Shown: positions 10,663 to 24,096, counted from the stretch's first letter. The stretch is DNA of 64,000 bases from Tetranychus cinnabarinus (GCA_022266195.1 WHVY01000004.1:7643501-7707500); one strand, 5' to 3'. Numbers and translations are program-made. The notes: generated by a model from the letters alone, not told the origin.

Positions 10663-12308
10663 AAAATTGCTCTCGAAAATCAAATACAGATTTCAAATGA
10701 AGAGTTGTTTCACTTCACAAGCGATTCAAAAAATTTTCTTTGTGCTAGTGAATTTGAAAATTGTACGAAAAATGGCGAAAACAAATTTAACTGTTGGTGC
10801 TTTTTCGGTAAGCAATGCAATTATTTAGCTGTTGTTCCCGTCTAATAACTTATTTTTTGATATTGAAGATACCATTCGCTCAAGGTTTTGTTCAAGAGGA
10901 TGATCAAGCTATTCCTAAATTGAAGTCTCTTAAGCGATTTGCAGCTATGCTCTCTGATTATGGCCCTTTCAAGTAAGAAACTGTTGCGATTCTGTTGCCA
11001 ATACTAACTATTCAGATGGATTGATAAATTGTCTTCTTCCTTCTGCCGTTAGTCTGAAATTCATTTTACCCGAGGAAGGACAATTGGGAGTGCTAACAGA
11101 AACTGGTTATCATGATGGAGTTTTGGGTCTAATGCAAGAAGGTGTAAGTAGTGTCAATGTTTTCCTTTGATAGTTTTAATCTTTGTGTTCGCAATTATTA
11201 GAAAGTGGATGTGTGTTTATTGCCACTGTCGTTGGATACCCAAAAGGCTCCTGGTTATTTCACTTCTGTCATATCAGAGGAAAACTTCTATATAGTTAGT
11301 ATTCGTAATCTGAATAAAGACCATTCAGCTGCTATTTCAAGTCTGACATCAGTCACCGTTATTCCTTTATTATTGGCTTTTCTGGCCATATTAATATTGG
11401 AATTGGTTGCGATTAAACACTTCAAAATTGAAGCTTTATTGACAGCCATCTTTAGATCCTTTGGCATCTCATTTTACCAGCATTTATCTCACCGTGCATT
11501 ATGGTTTCGCTTGATTCAAATGCTTATCTTAATGTTTCCAGTATTCATCTTCAACGCTGCATTCAGTACCAAAACTATTGTAGGAAAGGCGGATTTCAAG
11601 ATTGATACATTGAGAGATGTTATTAATCAGGGTAAAACACCGTTTTTCATTGAAGGTATTTCAATGTATGACTTTTTTAAGGCCAAAGTCACCAGAGATT
11701 ATGCTGATAATTATAGACGAGCTGTTGCTGGAGGGTTCAAAGAACCCTTTCCGTTAGGACCTATTCCCTCATTTGAAAGAAACGAATTAATGGTTACTTT
11801 CGTTTCTGGTGTTGGAAGGAAACTGAGTCCGTTAGCAGCTTCTTCATCTGATTTGCTTAAACCTAATCAAGAACAATATTACTCAGCAAAACCTTTTCAT
11901 AGATCATTACAAGCTATGCTTTTCAGCTACAATACTTCAGAATCCACCAGAAAAAGGTTTGATACGCTGTGAGTGAATTAACTTATTGTTATGGGATCGG
12001 GCTGAATCAAATTCCAAACACTTAATTTTACTCTTTTAATTTTCAGATCTCGTCGGATGATCCAAAGTGGGATTGCTAGAAAAATGGAAGAAGACATTTA
12101 CGTTGATTTTATACTCTCCTTTTACCCTGCAACCGTATATGACTTTCACAAGTCAGAAGCTCCTCGGAATGGCGATGACCTCAATTGGCAGTCACTAAAT
12201 TTCAGTGGATTCTATCAAATATTTCATTTACTAATCTTTATGCTGATTCTGTCCACAGTTGGTCTACTTATCGAGCTAATCATTGCTTTTCTCACTCGAT
12301 CCAAATAA
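10663..12308 (+). CDS. Ionotropic-receptor / iGluR-like channel subunit (5' end uncertain)
   Basis: Ligand-gated cation channel family used in chemosensation or synaptic signalling. Secure exons: 10885-10972 (or starting at 10869), 11053-11143, 11202-11968 and 12047-12308 (stop TAA 12306-12308). A less certain upstream exon, about 10663-10806, opens with KIALENQIQIS, where the first ligand-binding strand is expected, and its donor phase fits the 10885 acceptor. Domain order: S1 (KFILPEEGQLGVLTE...), TM1 about VIPLLLAFLAILILELVAI, a pore-loop/TM2 region ending MFPVFIFNAAFSTKT, S2 with the segment around TPFFIEGISMYDFF, and TM3 IFHLLIFMLILSTVGLLIEL near the C-terminus. The SYTANLAAF motif of true iGluRs is not present, favouring a divergent IR. 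I see no N-terminal ATG or signal peptide. It could also be a divergent mite-specific iGluR. Confidence 0.7.
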
Positions 12309-13731
12309 TTCAACCAAAATGTATTATTAATCTATTTGAGTCTTTAAAATTGGATTGAAATCATCGAACACAGTGAAAGAAATTTACAATCAGTCATGAT
12401 TGGGGATTCTCTAGCTAGTATTAATTTATTAGTGAAGAGACTTACAAGGAATAACGTATGGGTAATGAAAATTGGAATAGTTTCAATCAGTAATTATTTG
12501 CGTAATATTAATTATAAAAATTTGAAATTTGTTCGGCTATACAGCTGATAAGCCTCCCCTAAAACTTCCCTCCTGAAAGGAAAAGGGTAGAGAGGCTAAA
12601 GGGGAATCAGTAGACTGGATTAATTGTTTAAACTGCAAAATTTATTATTTCCACCTGTAGCTCACATGGATGTCAGCACTCCAAAAAACAAAAAAACTGA
12701 CTGTAGTTCTGGTGTTCTGTAGTTCTGACTGGTTGACTGTAGTTCAATCGTTTTAAATAAACTCTAATATATTTGCTTTTTTTAATCACGAATGGCGCTA
12801 GATCGGTTTAGATAAAATTGGACCTAATTGATCAAAAATATTATTAAAGTGAAGAAGATTTATAACATTTCAAAAAGTTCATCTATTGATTATATAAAAT
12901 GTTGGCTTCATAAAAACAGCAACTGTATGCAATAGAAATAAGAATAATTTTTGAAATTTAAAGAAAATTTTTTACCTAGCCATAATCATCATGGTGGTAA
13001 CTCTAACACATGCCTTGAATGACTTGAAATACATGATAGTTAAAGTAAAATAAATATTTGCTTGAAGTTTCATTGTAACATGACATCAGATTCAACTGAT
13101 TAGTTAATGTTTAAGTTATTGACTTTAATGATCATTGGAAAAAGTTGATCATTTAATGATGATTATGTTTGGTGAATGAGTTGAATGAGTGAGTGAGCAA
13201 AGGCAAAAAAGAGCAACGCAACTCACAAACTAACTGGGAGTGAAACTGTATGGCACTCGATGAGTTCTTTAGGTCCAAGGACATGGCTTTTTATCGTCTT
13301 TGGTTTGAAAGCTCAAAGCTCAAGCAAAAAAGTATCGAATCAGGCGGTGATATTTCGATTGAATCCTCAATTTGTACCACATTTTTTATCAATTGAAAAA
13401 ACAAAAATTCAGGCCAGTATCTCGTTGCATGCCTAATGCATTCATCAAGGATAATACAACTCTTGGACGATACTTATTTTTAAGAATAAATGAAGATATT
13501 TTGATGCGATTAATCATACTGATGGTGCAAGAACTCTTTATTAAAAATAGGAAAATCAAGAATTGCATTTCAAAAGAACATTAATATAAAAACATGAACA
13601 TGTAAGAGTCATATTATACACTGTATGCTTTGAAAATAAATGATCAAAACTTCACTATTTAAAAATATTGACAATAGCTTTAAAAGCAAACATAGATGAA
13701 TGTAGTACAGGTTCATTGATGTATTTTAAGC
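12309..13731. other. Intergenic region between receptor and carotenoid oxygenase 3' ends
   Basis: Convergent 3' ends flank 1.4 kb of AT-rich DNA. A 70-residue ORF at 13372-13584 has no recognisable feature and I do not call it. Confidence 0.6.
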
Positions 13732-16700
13732 TCATTTGTTACTCTTGATAAGTTGGTCTGAAGATTCAATAGGACAGAATAAACCATGAAAATCATTAGT
13801 AATTGCAGATGGAGTTTTAAAGTGCGCTCTTGCCAATTCTTTGAATGATTTTCCATCCAGAACCAAAAGGAATCCTTCATTTTCAATGTTCTCGTACAAA
13901 ACGGCAGATAAAATGACACCTTGAAAGATAGAAAGATATGGTAATGTTTAAGGATTAATCAGAATTATTTTTTATAAGAAATAACTACCATCGTCTTCAT
14001 CGATTGCTCCTGGTTTTGGGATAAAAACTGGTTCAGATGGCGTACATCCTTCATCAGACCAAATCACAGTTTCTTTAGTCCTTACATTGCATTTCATCTG
14101 AATTAAAAATAAAAATATTTAAAGTTCAATAGTTAACCTAGTACTTGATAAAAGTAAAACTTGATCTGTCCAGAAATGAAATAATTAGACTAACCAATTG
14201 AGTTAGAAGATCTTTCCCCCTAGCAATTGAGTAGAAATATTGATAATTTTTACCATTATAATGATGATAGTTGATTTGAGGCATTTCAGCCATACTTGAA
14301 CCTGTAAATTCATTAAAATATGTAAAATCAATAAGCATTAGAAAACATTTAAATATTTAAAGAAGCGCTTACAGCAACTTCGTTGGGCAGACACAAAGTC
14401 TGGTGAATGAATTAATTGAATAACTGTTCAGCTAAAATTAAACACTATAATGACATTAATGATTGTATCCAAGTTAACAGTCAATATAAGTTCTGTTAGT
14501 TAATGACAGAAAAGAGAAGCCCAAAAACTCACCAGTTGAAGTTAAAGGTTCGTAAAACACCTCAATCTCATTGCCATTACGCATAGCTTTTGCTGATGAG
14601 CCTTTCAGTGTAATGAAGTTTGTCGAAGACTGTAAAAGAAATTTATTAATGATTTGAGTATTTGAATATTCAAAGAAATATTTTATGTTACCTCATTTGA
14701 TGAATCAACATTCAAGGGTAAAACATAACGACGAGCCTGAGATTGGAGAGACTGAAATTCTTTAATAGATTCTGCTTTACTTTCAGCGGCTTGTCTGCTT
14801 ATTTGAGACAATTTATCGGCAAATAATGCATTAACTATGGATCCATCTTGGTAACAGCAAATATCACATATAATATGACCATCCTCTTGGTAAGCGTTGA
14901 TTGTGTGAAAGAAAGCAAAGGGTTCACTAACATAATTATTTGCAATTATTTCACCGTTAGATTTTTTTATCACATTGAAACGAGTCTAGATAAGGAAAAT
15001 TCAAGATCATAAGTAAATTACAAGGAAATGACTAGATAATGATTTCACCTTAAACTCTGGTCGCCATTTTAGGGATGCACTAAAAGATCCGCCAGTAAAA
15101 TGATTGAGAAGTATGGATGGAATTGATGAGACTAGAGGCTGCTCAATAAAGATGATAAAATCCTCCGTAACCAGAAAACTATGATAATATGATGGGTACA
15201 TTGGATGACGAACTGGAATGCTAGTTAAAATTGAAGTTGATGTAAACCCTTTCGACGCATTAGGATCAATCTTAATTACATTGTAGCTTCCTTTCCCACT
15301 AAAATTGCTTCCTAAATTGTAAATCACACCATTGGGGTCAGTGTGAGGATGAGCCGTTTGAGTGTTGACAGCAACATATTGGGCCATATTAGTACTGCCT
15401 GTTGTGTCAATTGTTTTAGGGTCAATTTTATGGAGAAAAGTTGATTCAGTAGAAGCATATAATTCATCACCAACTGGATAAATACTGACAGAGTCATTGT
15501 CTGTAAATTGTTTAAATGAAAAGTAACTCATGTACCTTCCAAGTAAACTTTTACATGGGTCAGGATAAGCACGAGTTCCGAAATCAGAGACAACAATTCG
15601 ATTAGCTTTCATATTTCTTTTATAAGCCTCTGAGCGTAAAAATTTATTACGATAGGTAACATAGCCATTATCAATAGTGAATTGGTGGATAAGCGCAAGA
15701 CCATCAAATAAATGACGATATTCATCAGCACCAATTTTACGAAGACCTGGACCATTACGTAGTAAATATCCTTTGACCCACGTTGGGATTTGTCCTGAAA
15801 ATGTGAAACAGAACAAGATTATGGACTATTATACCACGATTAGCTTGTAAATTTATGGATGACACGAAGGCAAATATTGAAAATAAAAACAATTATTATC
15901 CTAAATCATTAGGGTTTTAATTAATGAACTTAACACGTTTTAATGGCTGTTCTTAGTGTTTATCTGCATTTTGTTTTCTTCTAGATGAAAAAGAAGAAGG
16001 CGAACAAAGATCAGCGTACATTCCAAGAATAATAACCTTTTCCTTGCTTTAGGAGGTCAGAGGAAAGTATTATATAAAGTTGGGAATGACAATATTCATT
16101 ACATTACAAACATGCCTAAGTTACTTTTCGCATAGAAGTTTGTTAAACACCTGATAACTATTCAAATATTCTCATTAGCATTCTAAACTACTCAGTAGTG
16201 ACACACGATGAACCCGGATGTACAGGGGCAATATGTTTGCGACTTCGTGTGGATTTCAACAAATGTCAATGAATCAAGAACAAAGAGAGCAATCAAAACA
16301 GCCTGAATTGCATCAATAAAAATAGTTTAAAAATGTTAGATAGATTATTCTCACTTTTTGCAAAAAAGTCGAAAATAAACTTTTCAAAATTTGCTTTTTA
16401 GTCCTTATGAATCGCTTGTGTTTGATACAGAATCGAACCATCTGCAAGCAAATCAATCTACGCTTAGTAATAACAGGATATGAAATATAAAAATTGATAA
16501 TTAATAAAAATTTCCGGCGCCTAAAATTCATTAACTAAAACCTGTACAGCTATTAGCTTTTGATAAATATCAGGTTGTAAATTTAAGGATGACAAGAATG
16601 AAAAATATTGATAGAGATTCGGGAAAAAAGAGCATGAAAGTAGAGTTTTACGGAAATGTTTTCGAATTTTTGTACTGTAAGACGAACTGAATTATTCGAA

Positions 16701-17031
16701 TTCAAGGTTAACAACTAGCTCTGATTATTATATCAACAAGATATTGAAGTCATTTTTAAGTGGAAAAAAGCGAGATTATCCTCGAATGTCGATTTATATT
16801 TGACCAAGATTCAGAGCCTTTATGCTAATGATGAGCAAAAACCGATTTGTAATTAACTTATGAAAAGTAATGAAATAACTTACCAACGACTTTAGCAGTA
16901 ACAGGTTCCGAGCATTCTTGTAGACATGATCGTAGGTTAGGCGGTAAAGCTTTCACTTGATGATCAAAAGGTGTTGAATCTGATGAATCTGATGAAGATT
17001 GCATTGCACTAAACTGTAACTTCGGAGACAT
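13732..17031 (-). CDS. Carotenoid cleavage oxygenase (BCO/ninaB family), copy 1
   Basis: Fe(II) dioxygenase family that cleaves carotenoids to retinal or apocarotenoids; mites of this group make their own carotenoids, so substrate is available. Exons, all complement: 16884-17031, 15049-15794, 14692-14985, 14533-14629, 14195-14301, 13989-14097, 13732-13919. They total 1689 nt, 562 residues, normal for the family. The N-terminus has NLRSCLQECSEPVTAKVVGQIPTW and LLRNGPGL. The four iron-ligand histidines are visible in TAHPHTDPNG, YYHSFLVTEDF, FFHTINAYQEDG and NDFHGLF, and glutamates occur in the expected settings. Start at 17031 (MSPKLQF); an in-frame upstream ATG at 17172 and an internal ATG at 17004 are alternatives. 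There is no signal peptide. It is paralogous to 27191-29655, and internal exon lengths are identical between the two. Confidence 0.92.
15795..16883 (-). other. Long first intron of carotenoid oxygenase copy 1
   Basis: A 1089-bp intron between the first two coding exons, three times the length of the matching intron in copy 2 (29173-29531). The sequence is AT-rich. A 72-residue ORF inside (16313-16531) looks accidental. Confidence 0.7.
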
Positions 17032-17522
17032 GGTATGATTCTGCCATAGTAAACTTGACAAACGAAGTATTAATAACATTTCGGTGAGACTGTTTGGTGT
17101 CAGAAAATGGTCTTTAGTGAGTAGAGGAAAGGACTTGGTGAGAGAAACTATTAAAATGTCCAGTAATGACAATATGATGAACCATTAAGAGGAAAAATCA
17201 ATTAAGATTCAGCTATCACAAGATGAAATGACAGAGAGAATAAACCTCGCGATATCGTAATGATATCAAAATGATAAGGAAGCTTAATTATCGAGGTTCA
17301 ATCATATCAGATGCTCAGATTCAACTAAAGGGTGGTACAATCAAGTAGTCACAAAAGCAAAGCCTAAATGTGTTTCATGTGCAAGCACCCTGTAATTCAC
17401 AGGTACCTTTATGAAATTTTTACCTCAATCATAACTAAAGTCAATGATTAAGGTCAACGTTGAGGTGATGAATGTCAATTTTATGGACATTTTATGAAAA
17501 GTTTTTTTATTGTTATTTTAGA
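17032..17522. other. Spacer between carotenoid oxygenase and SLC46-like gene
   Basis: About 490 bp upstream of oxygenase copy 1 and downstream of the transporter, both on the minus strand. It should hold the oxygenase promoter; no clear TATA box was identified. Confidence 0.5.
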
Positions 17523-19127
17523 CTAGAGTACATTGACATGTTTAAACTGTTCATTTGAGTCAAATTCAACATTATTTTCAGTTAAAAGTTTAGTCTTTTT
17601 ACTTTGAACAAATCTTATCCAACAGCTAACAGCTAATGGATACAATATGATTGACCCAACTAGAAGCATCACAGCTCCAGGTTGATGAGTGATTGTTAGA
17701 GTAAATACTGAAGTATACAAGAAGGTCGCACCTAACCCAACAATAGTTTCAAGTGCCGTTGAAAGGGTGAATACCTGTGCCGATTCAGCAGAATCGACAG
17801 TAGAAACTATGAGACTTCTAATGGCAACGTTTGAGATTCGTCCACACGAGCCAATCACATATCCAGCAATGTAACCTCGAATGGACAAAAATATTCCTCT
17901 GATAATGAAAAATACAGACAATGATAGACATCCAAATATAGCGATACTCGAATCAGAAAAGCCTACAAACTTGAGCAATGATGGACCAATTGAAGTTGCA
18001 ATGGTTGGCGGTATGTAGCCAAGGGTCAACAGTGATGTATATGCATCTTCAGTCAGTCCATAAACCCGCTGAGCAAACTGGTAGGCAATGCCGTCTTCAC
18101 TAAAGAGTGCAGCATCACAAACAGCTCCTGAAGTAATTAATAATATCAATCGGAGTCGACCCTGATTCGGCCTTTTCTTTGTAAAAGTTGCAAGACATTC
18201 TTTGGCTCTTGATAAACGGAAAACGTCCTCCACAGCCTGAAGGAAAGAAGCATCATCTTTCTCAGGATTTGTGTCAATAACAAAATTGGGTTTCATGAAA
18301 ACTGCATAAATCAGTCCAAACACGTACATCAAAAGACTAGTCAATAAAACTCCAACATAATTCTTACGATGACCACCAAACCATGGCTTCATGGCAAATA
18401 TAGCACCACTTGAGTAACTTGCACCAAGCATTCCTGTAAATCATATTCAATTAAAAACTAATCATGTAAATTCGCAGACAACCTTCTTACCAACTTTGAC
18501 TATTAATTCAATGACAGCAAATCTTATAAGCACAAGATGACTCGGTGTTCCCCATGAGATGGAAGTATAAATAGCACTGCATAACAAAAATATGCCTCCA
18601 CACATTGAATAAGGAATATACGGCAATAATAAGGCCCACCAAGCTGGTTGATGAAAGATGTTAATTCAATTAAGTTTACCATCTTTATCATTATTATCAT
18701 AATGGACTATTAAAATGAATCAATACTCACGAGCTTTGAAGATGAAAAGATTGACTAGTAATAATAAAACTTTACAAATGGCACCAAAAAAGACTGAAAT
18801 AATCATGAATTTGAAATACTTGGGATAATTTCCTAGCCAGTAACCAAGAAAAATGGACAGCAGTAAACATGGCGTATTGACGATGATGAATTGCCAGTTT
18901 TTGAATGAATTGGCGACTCGAAGTATCTCTTGTGTTTCACTCGAATCAGGGTGAGAAGTAAAATCTGCACAGAAACTTTCGTTCAATTTAAGATGATTTA
19001 GGCACATTTTATCCTCCATCAATTGAGTTACAACCATGTTTTGTAACAGATAACCAATGGTGCAAAAAATGATCTCAAAATCCCATTTCATTAAATTCAA
19101 AAAGGCGAGAAATGATTTTACATTCAT
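17523..19127 (-). CDS. Major facilitator transporter, SLC46 (PCFT-like) family
   Basis: Twelve-helix plasma-membrane carrier; SLC46 members move folates or related anions with protons, and the substrate here is unknown. Exons (complement): 18731-19127, 18491-18643, 17523-18433, totalling 1461 nt, 486 residues, stop TAG. Family features: a first helix ending GYLLQNMVVTQLMEDKMC, an extracellular Cys-containing loop (MCLNHLKLNESFCADF) with an N-glycosylation sequon, then FIIVNTPCLLLSIFLGYWLG as TM2-3. The LGxWLGN stretch resembles the GxWSDxxGRK motif of MFS carriers in degenerate form. Further hydrophobic helices fill exons 2 and 3, with a long cytosolic loop after GLIYAVFMKP. The C-terminus is short and polar. 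It lies between oxygenase copy 1 and a divergent aldo-keto reductase; spider mites carry many SLC46-type genes. Confidence 0.85.
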
Positions 19128-20361
19128 CTTCAGTCTTGGACTCTTTGGTGCACTTATTTCAAATAATTAACATTCAATTGTCAAATAAAATACTGGAATG
19201 AGGCGATTGAATCGAGAAAACTTTTATACCAACACTTTCATTACATCATTCAGATCTTATTTGCATCTATCAATCTTAACAAATCTAACTTGAGGATTTA
19301 ATTAATAGGATAGATTAATCAAATTAATATTTTCTATGTTGTAATTGTCATTTTTGTATGCACTGAATCAATGCAATCAGAGAATCCAATCCTCTCAATA
19401 AGCCGTTGTTAGGACAATCTTGTTCGATTCCTGGTTTTTAAATTGATCAAAACTCAATTTGAATAGAAAGGAATAAGCACCAAAATTTTCCTTTCGAGCT
19501 GTGTGTTTGCTGGAGCATGTAAACTGACAATATTGAGTTCATTATTGCTATCGAGGAATTTCTCTGATGGAGATTTTTCGATGAAAACAAGGCCAAAGCT
19601 GAAACTTTCATCAAAATCATTTTCTGTTGTAACTTTTGATTGTAAACCAGAAAATTCACTTATTTTGAGGACCAAATTTTCTATTGCTGTAAAACAGGTA
19701 AGTTTAATTTTCAATAAACCTGACGCATTCTGTGACCATAAGAGTTAGAGATCTGAAACTCATTATCCGTCCATGAAAATTTTTGGTACACGTCAGCAAT
19801 CGAAGTAAATCCTCTGTAAACAGGTCTATTAAGAGGATTTACTGTATCATCTTTTTAAACCTGCTAACACTGTTTCTGGTGTAATCGTATTAATGACGTG
19901 TTATTAATATTATATTATATCATTATACTATTAAATTAATAATACGTGGATGGATGAGTATTGAATTGTACCCAATATAAATATTTGAATATCCGATTCA
20001 GATTAGTTATAAGAATTATTTTCATTAATTTCATTCTCATGTAATCTCTCATGCCTTATGAAGTGAGGTTAGAAATTCTTGGATTTGAATAAAAAATTTT
20101 TTATTCAGACGCACGCTCAGGCTTTACTGCTTTCAATCAACTGCATAAATCTAAAAAAAAGTTTCTTGAAGGCAAATGTTTTCAAAGAAATCGTTCTTCG
20201 CTGGATCGAAATCGATTAATTTTTTACAAAGAAAATCCGAAAAAATCGATGTTAAAATCGGATCGAAACAACAGAGCTTACGTGTACTTTATCTGTTTTA
20301 TTTGTTAAGTTGAGAGCAAAGGCTTTAGTATTTTTTGAAACAATTAAGCATTTGGATCGTT
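19128..20361. other. Divergent intergenic region, SLC46-like / aldo-keto reductase
   Basis: Holds the promoters of two divergent genes. Around 19700-19800 is a short relic of the foldback repeat (TCTGTGACCATAAGAGT...AGATCTGAAACTCATTAT), matching 7230-7290. Overlapping ORFs near 19450-19750 on both strands are shadows with no family features. Confidence 0.6.
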
Positions 20362-22053
20362 ATGGATTTGCCGTCAACCTTCAACTCTGATGTTCATGAT
20401 GCGAACAAGATCAGTTCTTTAAGGAAACATTACAATTTTCTAGGAAACACCAAACTCGAAGTTTTCAAAGTTGGATTAGGTAAGTTTTATTTTTCATCTC
20501 GTCTTTTGTTTTAATAAGTTAATCTTTCACAACTGTTGACTGTTTTTACTTGTTTTTACAAATATCTGTTACTTACAATTTTAAAGGAACTGGTATAAGC
20601 TTTGGTTTGGTTGATTTTGATGAAAATAGTGAACCTTTTGGGAAAGAGTATGAAATTCGAGCTGCGACTGTAAAGAAAGCTTTACAAGAAGGCATTAACT
20701 ATTTCGATACTGCACCACTTTATGCCGCTGGTAAAGCTGAAAAGGTTCTTGGAAAGGTAAGTCTTGGTCAATTTTTTAAACATTTAAGTTTTACCACACT
20801 TGATTGGTTAAATTGTGTTTTTTATACAAGGTTATTTAAAGTCATTCGTAACCTGTTCTTGTAACTTCAAACGACTATATTACGTAACATTATCTTTTCA
20901 TAGGCTATTCAAGGATTACCTCGAGAATCGTTTTACCTCGCTACTAAGGTTGGAAGGAACCACCAATGTCAATTTGATTATTCGCCAAGAGGAGTAAGAG
21001 AAAGTTTTGAAACAAGTTTACGAAATTTGCGAGTGGAAAGTGTCGATTTGGTAACAATTCATGATGTCGAATTTACCGATAATTTGGAATCCATCGTGAA
21101 AGATGTCATTCCAGTACTTGGTAATACTTTCAATTTCCTTACATATTTCGTTTACTCAAAAAAATGAATATTTTTCCATTTCAGAGCAATATCGCAGAGA
21201 AGGAAAAATTCGTTACATTGGTTGTTCAGGTTATCCTCTGGAACCACTAGTGTAAGTTATTTTATTCAATGTTTATTTCATTGCATTATTAATATTTTTG
21301 TTTCATTTAATATTTTGTTTGGATCAGTAATTTAACTGAACTAGCAAAAGGTCGATTGGATACTTGTCTCTCTTATGCTCGAATGACTCTTTTCAACACT
21401 GATTTGATGTCTTCTCCATTAATCAACAATGTAGGTTCAATATTTCAAAATTTTTCATAATTTCTAATGTCTAATGAATATTATTTTTCTTAATCAGTCT
21501 TCAATTGGATTGATCAATGCATCACCCCTTGGATGTGGCCTTTTGACACCTGATGTCCTTTCAGATCCTCCAGTTCCATATTGGCATCCAGCTCCCCCTG
21601 ATCTGGTAGCAGCATGTCAAAAGGCTGCTCAGCTTTGTGCGGTTAGAACTGTCAATTTTTATCGTTTTCCCTGATTCATCTAATTGTTGTTTATGTATTT
21701 CAGAAAGAGGGAGTCAATCTGGCTAAAATTGCAACAAACTTTTCTTTAACCAAATGTCCTAAGGCTGCTCTTCATTTGATCGGCATGATTTCGTGAGTCT
21801 CGTGATAAAATTTACTTTGAGTACTTTTTTACTAAAAACAAATCAATTTTACTCGACATTTAGGCCTGCTCAACTTGAAAACAATCTGTCAGTTCTGAAA
21901 GGTGGCTTAACTGATCAAGAATCGAGAATAGAAACTGAAATCAGCCAAATGTTCAATGATGTGAAAACACACTGGGAAGGAGTTGAAATAACGAAATATC
22001 GTCAGGATCCCAAAAAATTCGCTGATAACTTGCTTTACGGGCCACAAGAATGA
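20362..22053 (+). CDS. Aldo-keto reductase, L-galactose-dehydrogenase-like
   Basis: NAD(P)H-dependent oxidoreductase of the (beta/alpha)8 aldo-keto reductase superfamily, cytosolic, acting on carbonyl or sugar substrates. Eight exons: 20362-20479, 20587-20756, 20904-21120, 21185-21251, 21328-21430, 21498-21641, 21704-21792, 21864-22053 (TGA). Together they give 1098 nt, 365 residues. The catalytic tetrad is readable: Asp in INYFDTAPLYAAG, Tyr in the same motif, Lys in LATKVGR and His in TIHDVEF. KVGLGTGISFG and the YIGCSGYPLEPL stretch match the subfamily of plant L-galactose dehydrogenase and its insect homologues. The small introns and clean frame suggest a functional gene. The exact substrate cannot be deduced. 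Confidence 0.92.
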
Positions 22054-23633
22054 GCCAATTTATTCATTATCCAAATGGAAACAATTCAATAATGTAGTAA
22101 TTCAGTAACTAAACATTTTAATGGCCAATTTTGTATTTAAGATAAGATGTTTCATGCATAGAATGAATCAATAAACTCGAAAGTTATAATTGCAACGTAC
22201 CGATCGCCTGTTAATATAATATATTGATTGACCCATCAATATCAAAATTTCATGGTGATCTCAAAATTTGATTTGATTATTTCTTTGCAAGCAACTTGAC
22301 CACGATTTTAACACTTTATAATACACTGTATAACTTTGAAACTTTAGCACAAAGAGTGTTTTAGAATGAGATCTATTGGATCATGAGATCAAAAGTTTTC
22401 CTTTAAGAGCAAGCGTCCACCTCAGAGATAGATTGTGCCTAGACTCTCATCTTTACATTGCAAGATTATCTTTATTCACAAAGCTTTCTTACTTTTTATC
22501 TTTCTTTCAATTCTTGCACTCGGTTTAAAATCAGGTTTAAACATAGTCGACCCAAGCCACATTAGAATTTTTAAAATCTCACCAACCACAATCTTCTTCG
22601 GATTGAAATAAATTATTTTTGAGAAAATTTTTTTTCACCGAGTCGGGTTCAAGCCACTATCCTTATAGCCTTTTTCCGTGCTTCCATATTTGTTTACCTA
22701 AATTTCAGCGCTGTCAGTCCTCAATTTGAGTTATCTAAACTTCAATTCCTTTTATAATGGGGCTTATTTTATCCTTGACGGTCGTTTGGACTCATAAATT
22801 TTGAACCTGAATTCGGATCTAGATGATATTCAGTCAGTATAATTTCAAAAATTGAAAAAATATAAATCCAAAGTTTCGGTTCTTAAGTTATCGGACCTCT
22901 TCTATCTCAATTTAACTGCAAATTTCGTGATCCAAGTTCATAGGATGCAAGCTTAAATATAACTTAAATGGAAGGAATTGATTAGTTACGGTTAGGATCG
23001 GATGAAAAGTTTCTTTATGAAAATAACCACCTGATTGTGGTGATTATGATGATAAAGATGTTGATAAATATGATGCATTTTTCATCATTGTCCGTTTTCG
23101 CCTTTATCTGCATCTTATCAACATATTTATCGCCATAACCAGCACAAACAGATAAGTAAATGTTACTCTTTTGCTCACATAATTTCACTCTTAAACAATA
23201 CACCCTTTAGTTGGTTAAACTACAAATTAAAAATGCAATCGCCCTTTTTTACATTAAAACTCGACCAAAAATCCAGATTGATTCAAGTAAAGACGCTGTA
23301 AGCGCGAGCTGTAAAACTTGATTATCAGATTGATTCGTTTGATACAATGCATGTGCACTACATGCACATTTAAATCTATAGTGCTTAAAAAGTTTCATCA
23401 CTTTGATTCAAAACTCGTATCCTTTCAAATGTCCAGCAAATTTAGCCAAACCTTAAACCACTGAGCTAACCATTAATTAACCAGCAAAAAATTATATTCA
23501 AAATAATTATGCATCGTATTGCATACTTTTGCATGCATGGAAATTATTGTCGCACGCCATATTTATCATCGAACAACATCAGCTTCGAATACCTTCTCTG
23601 AAACCTACAGTTTAATTATCTATTCATAAAAAA
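22054..23633. other. AT-rich intergenic region
   Basis: 3' flank of the aldo-keto reductase, then about 1.4 kb in which I recognise no gene, RNA or repeat. Its right edge is the outer boundary of palindrome A. Confidence 0.5.
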
Positions 23634-23832
23634 GCATCAGTATCATGTACTCAATCATTTAAGGTAAAATTGAATAGAAGAAAAAATGAAATATATTGAA
23701 TTGAAGTGAATTAGAATAATTTGATTTATTCAATACAGTTTCATAGATTTTACATTTTCAGGATGTTTCATATTCTTATTGACGATTGAATTGTTGATTT
23801 TCGAAAAATTTCAACCATCATTCACATTCAAT

Positions 23833-23973
23833 TCATTTTCCAGGCATTCCTCCAGGTGGTCCGGGCGGTGGTGCTTGTCGTTCAGAACGAAGTGGTGCCA
23901 TTGCTGAAACAGACCCAAAAATGGCAATAAGAGCCATTAGAAAGACGGAAGAAACAAATTTAGTCAATTGCAT
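23833..23973 (-). CDS. Secreted Pro/Gly-rich peptide precursor, type A, left copy
   Basis: Encodes 46 residues without introns. Residues 1-24 form a signal peptide (MQLTKFVSSVFLMALIAIFG then SVSA), leaving about 22 residues ending QAPPPGPPGGMPGK. It belongs to no family I recognise. The sequence equals the copy at 25359-25499 on the other strand. TATA and TCAGT elements lie about 115-125 bp and 90 bp upstream. Its small size and cleavage-like Ser-Val-Ser-Ala end suggest a secreted peptide (saliva, haemolymph or neuroendocrine), which is inference. Confidence 0.75.
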   Translation of the reverse strand: MQLTKFVSSVFLMALIAIFGSVSAMAPLRSERQAPPPGPPGGMPGK

Positions 23974-24087
23974 TGTTATTTTGTTGATTGGATTTAACTT
24001 GGTTTAACACAAAATTGAAATATCATTAATCACTATTACTTTGTATACTTGAAACTTTAACTGATATCATTTGAAGAGAAATGGTCG

Positions 24088-24096
24088 CCTTTTATA
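24088..24096 (-). promoter_or_regulatory. TATA box of peptide gene A, left copy
   Basis: TATAAAAGG on the minus strand, mirror image of the box at 25236-25244. A TCAGT initiator follows about 24 nt further downstream. Confidence 0.65.

Noticed and set aside
19447..19748. Overlapping ORFs on both strands
   Set aside because: Mutual shadows of one stretch; no splice context or motif.
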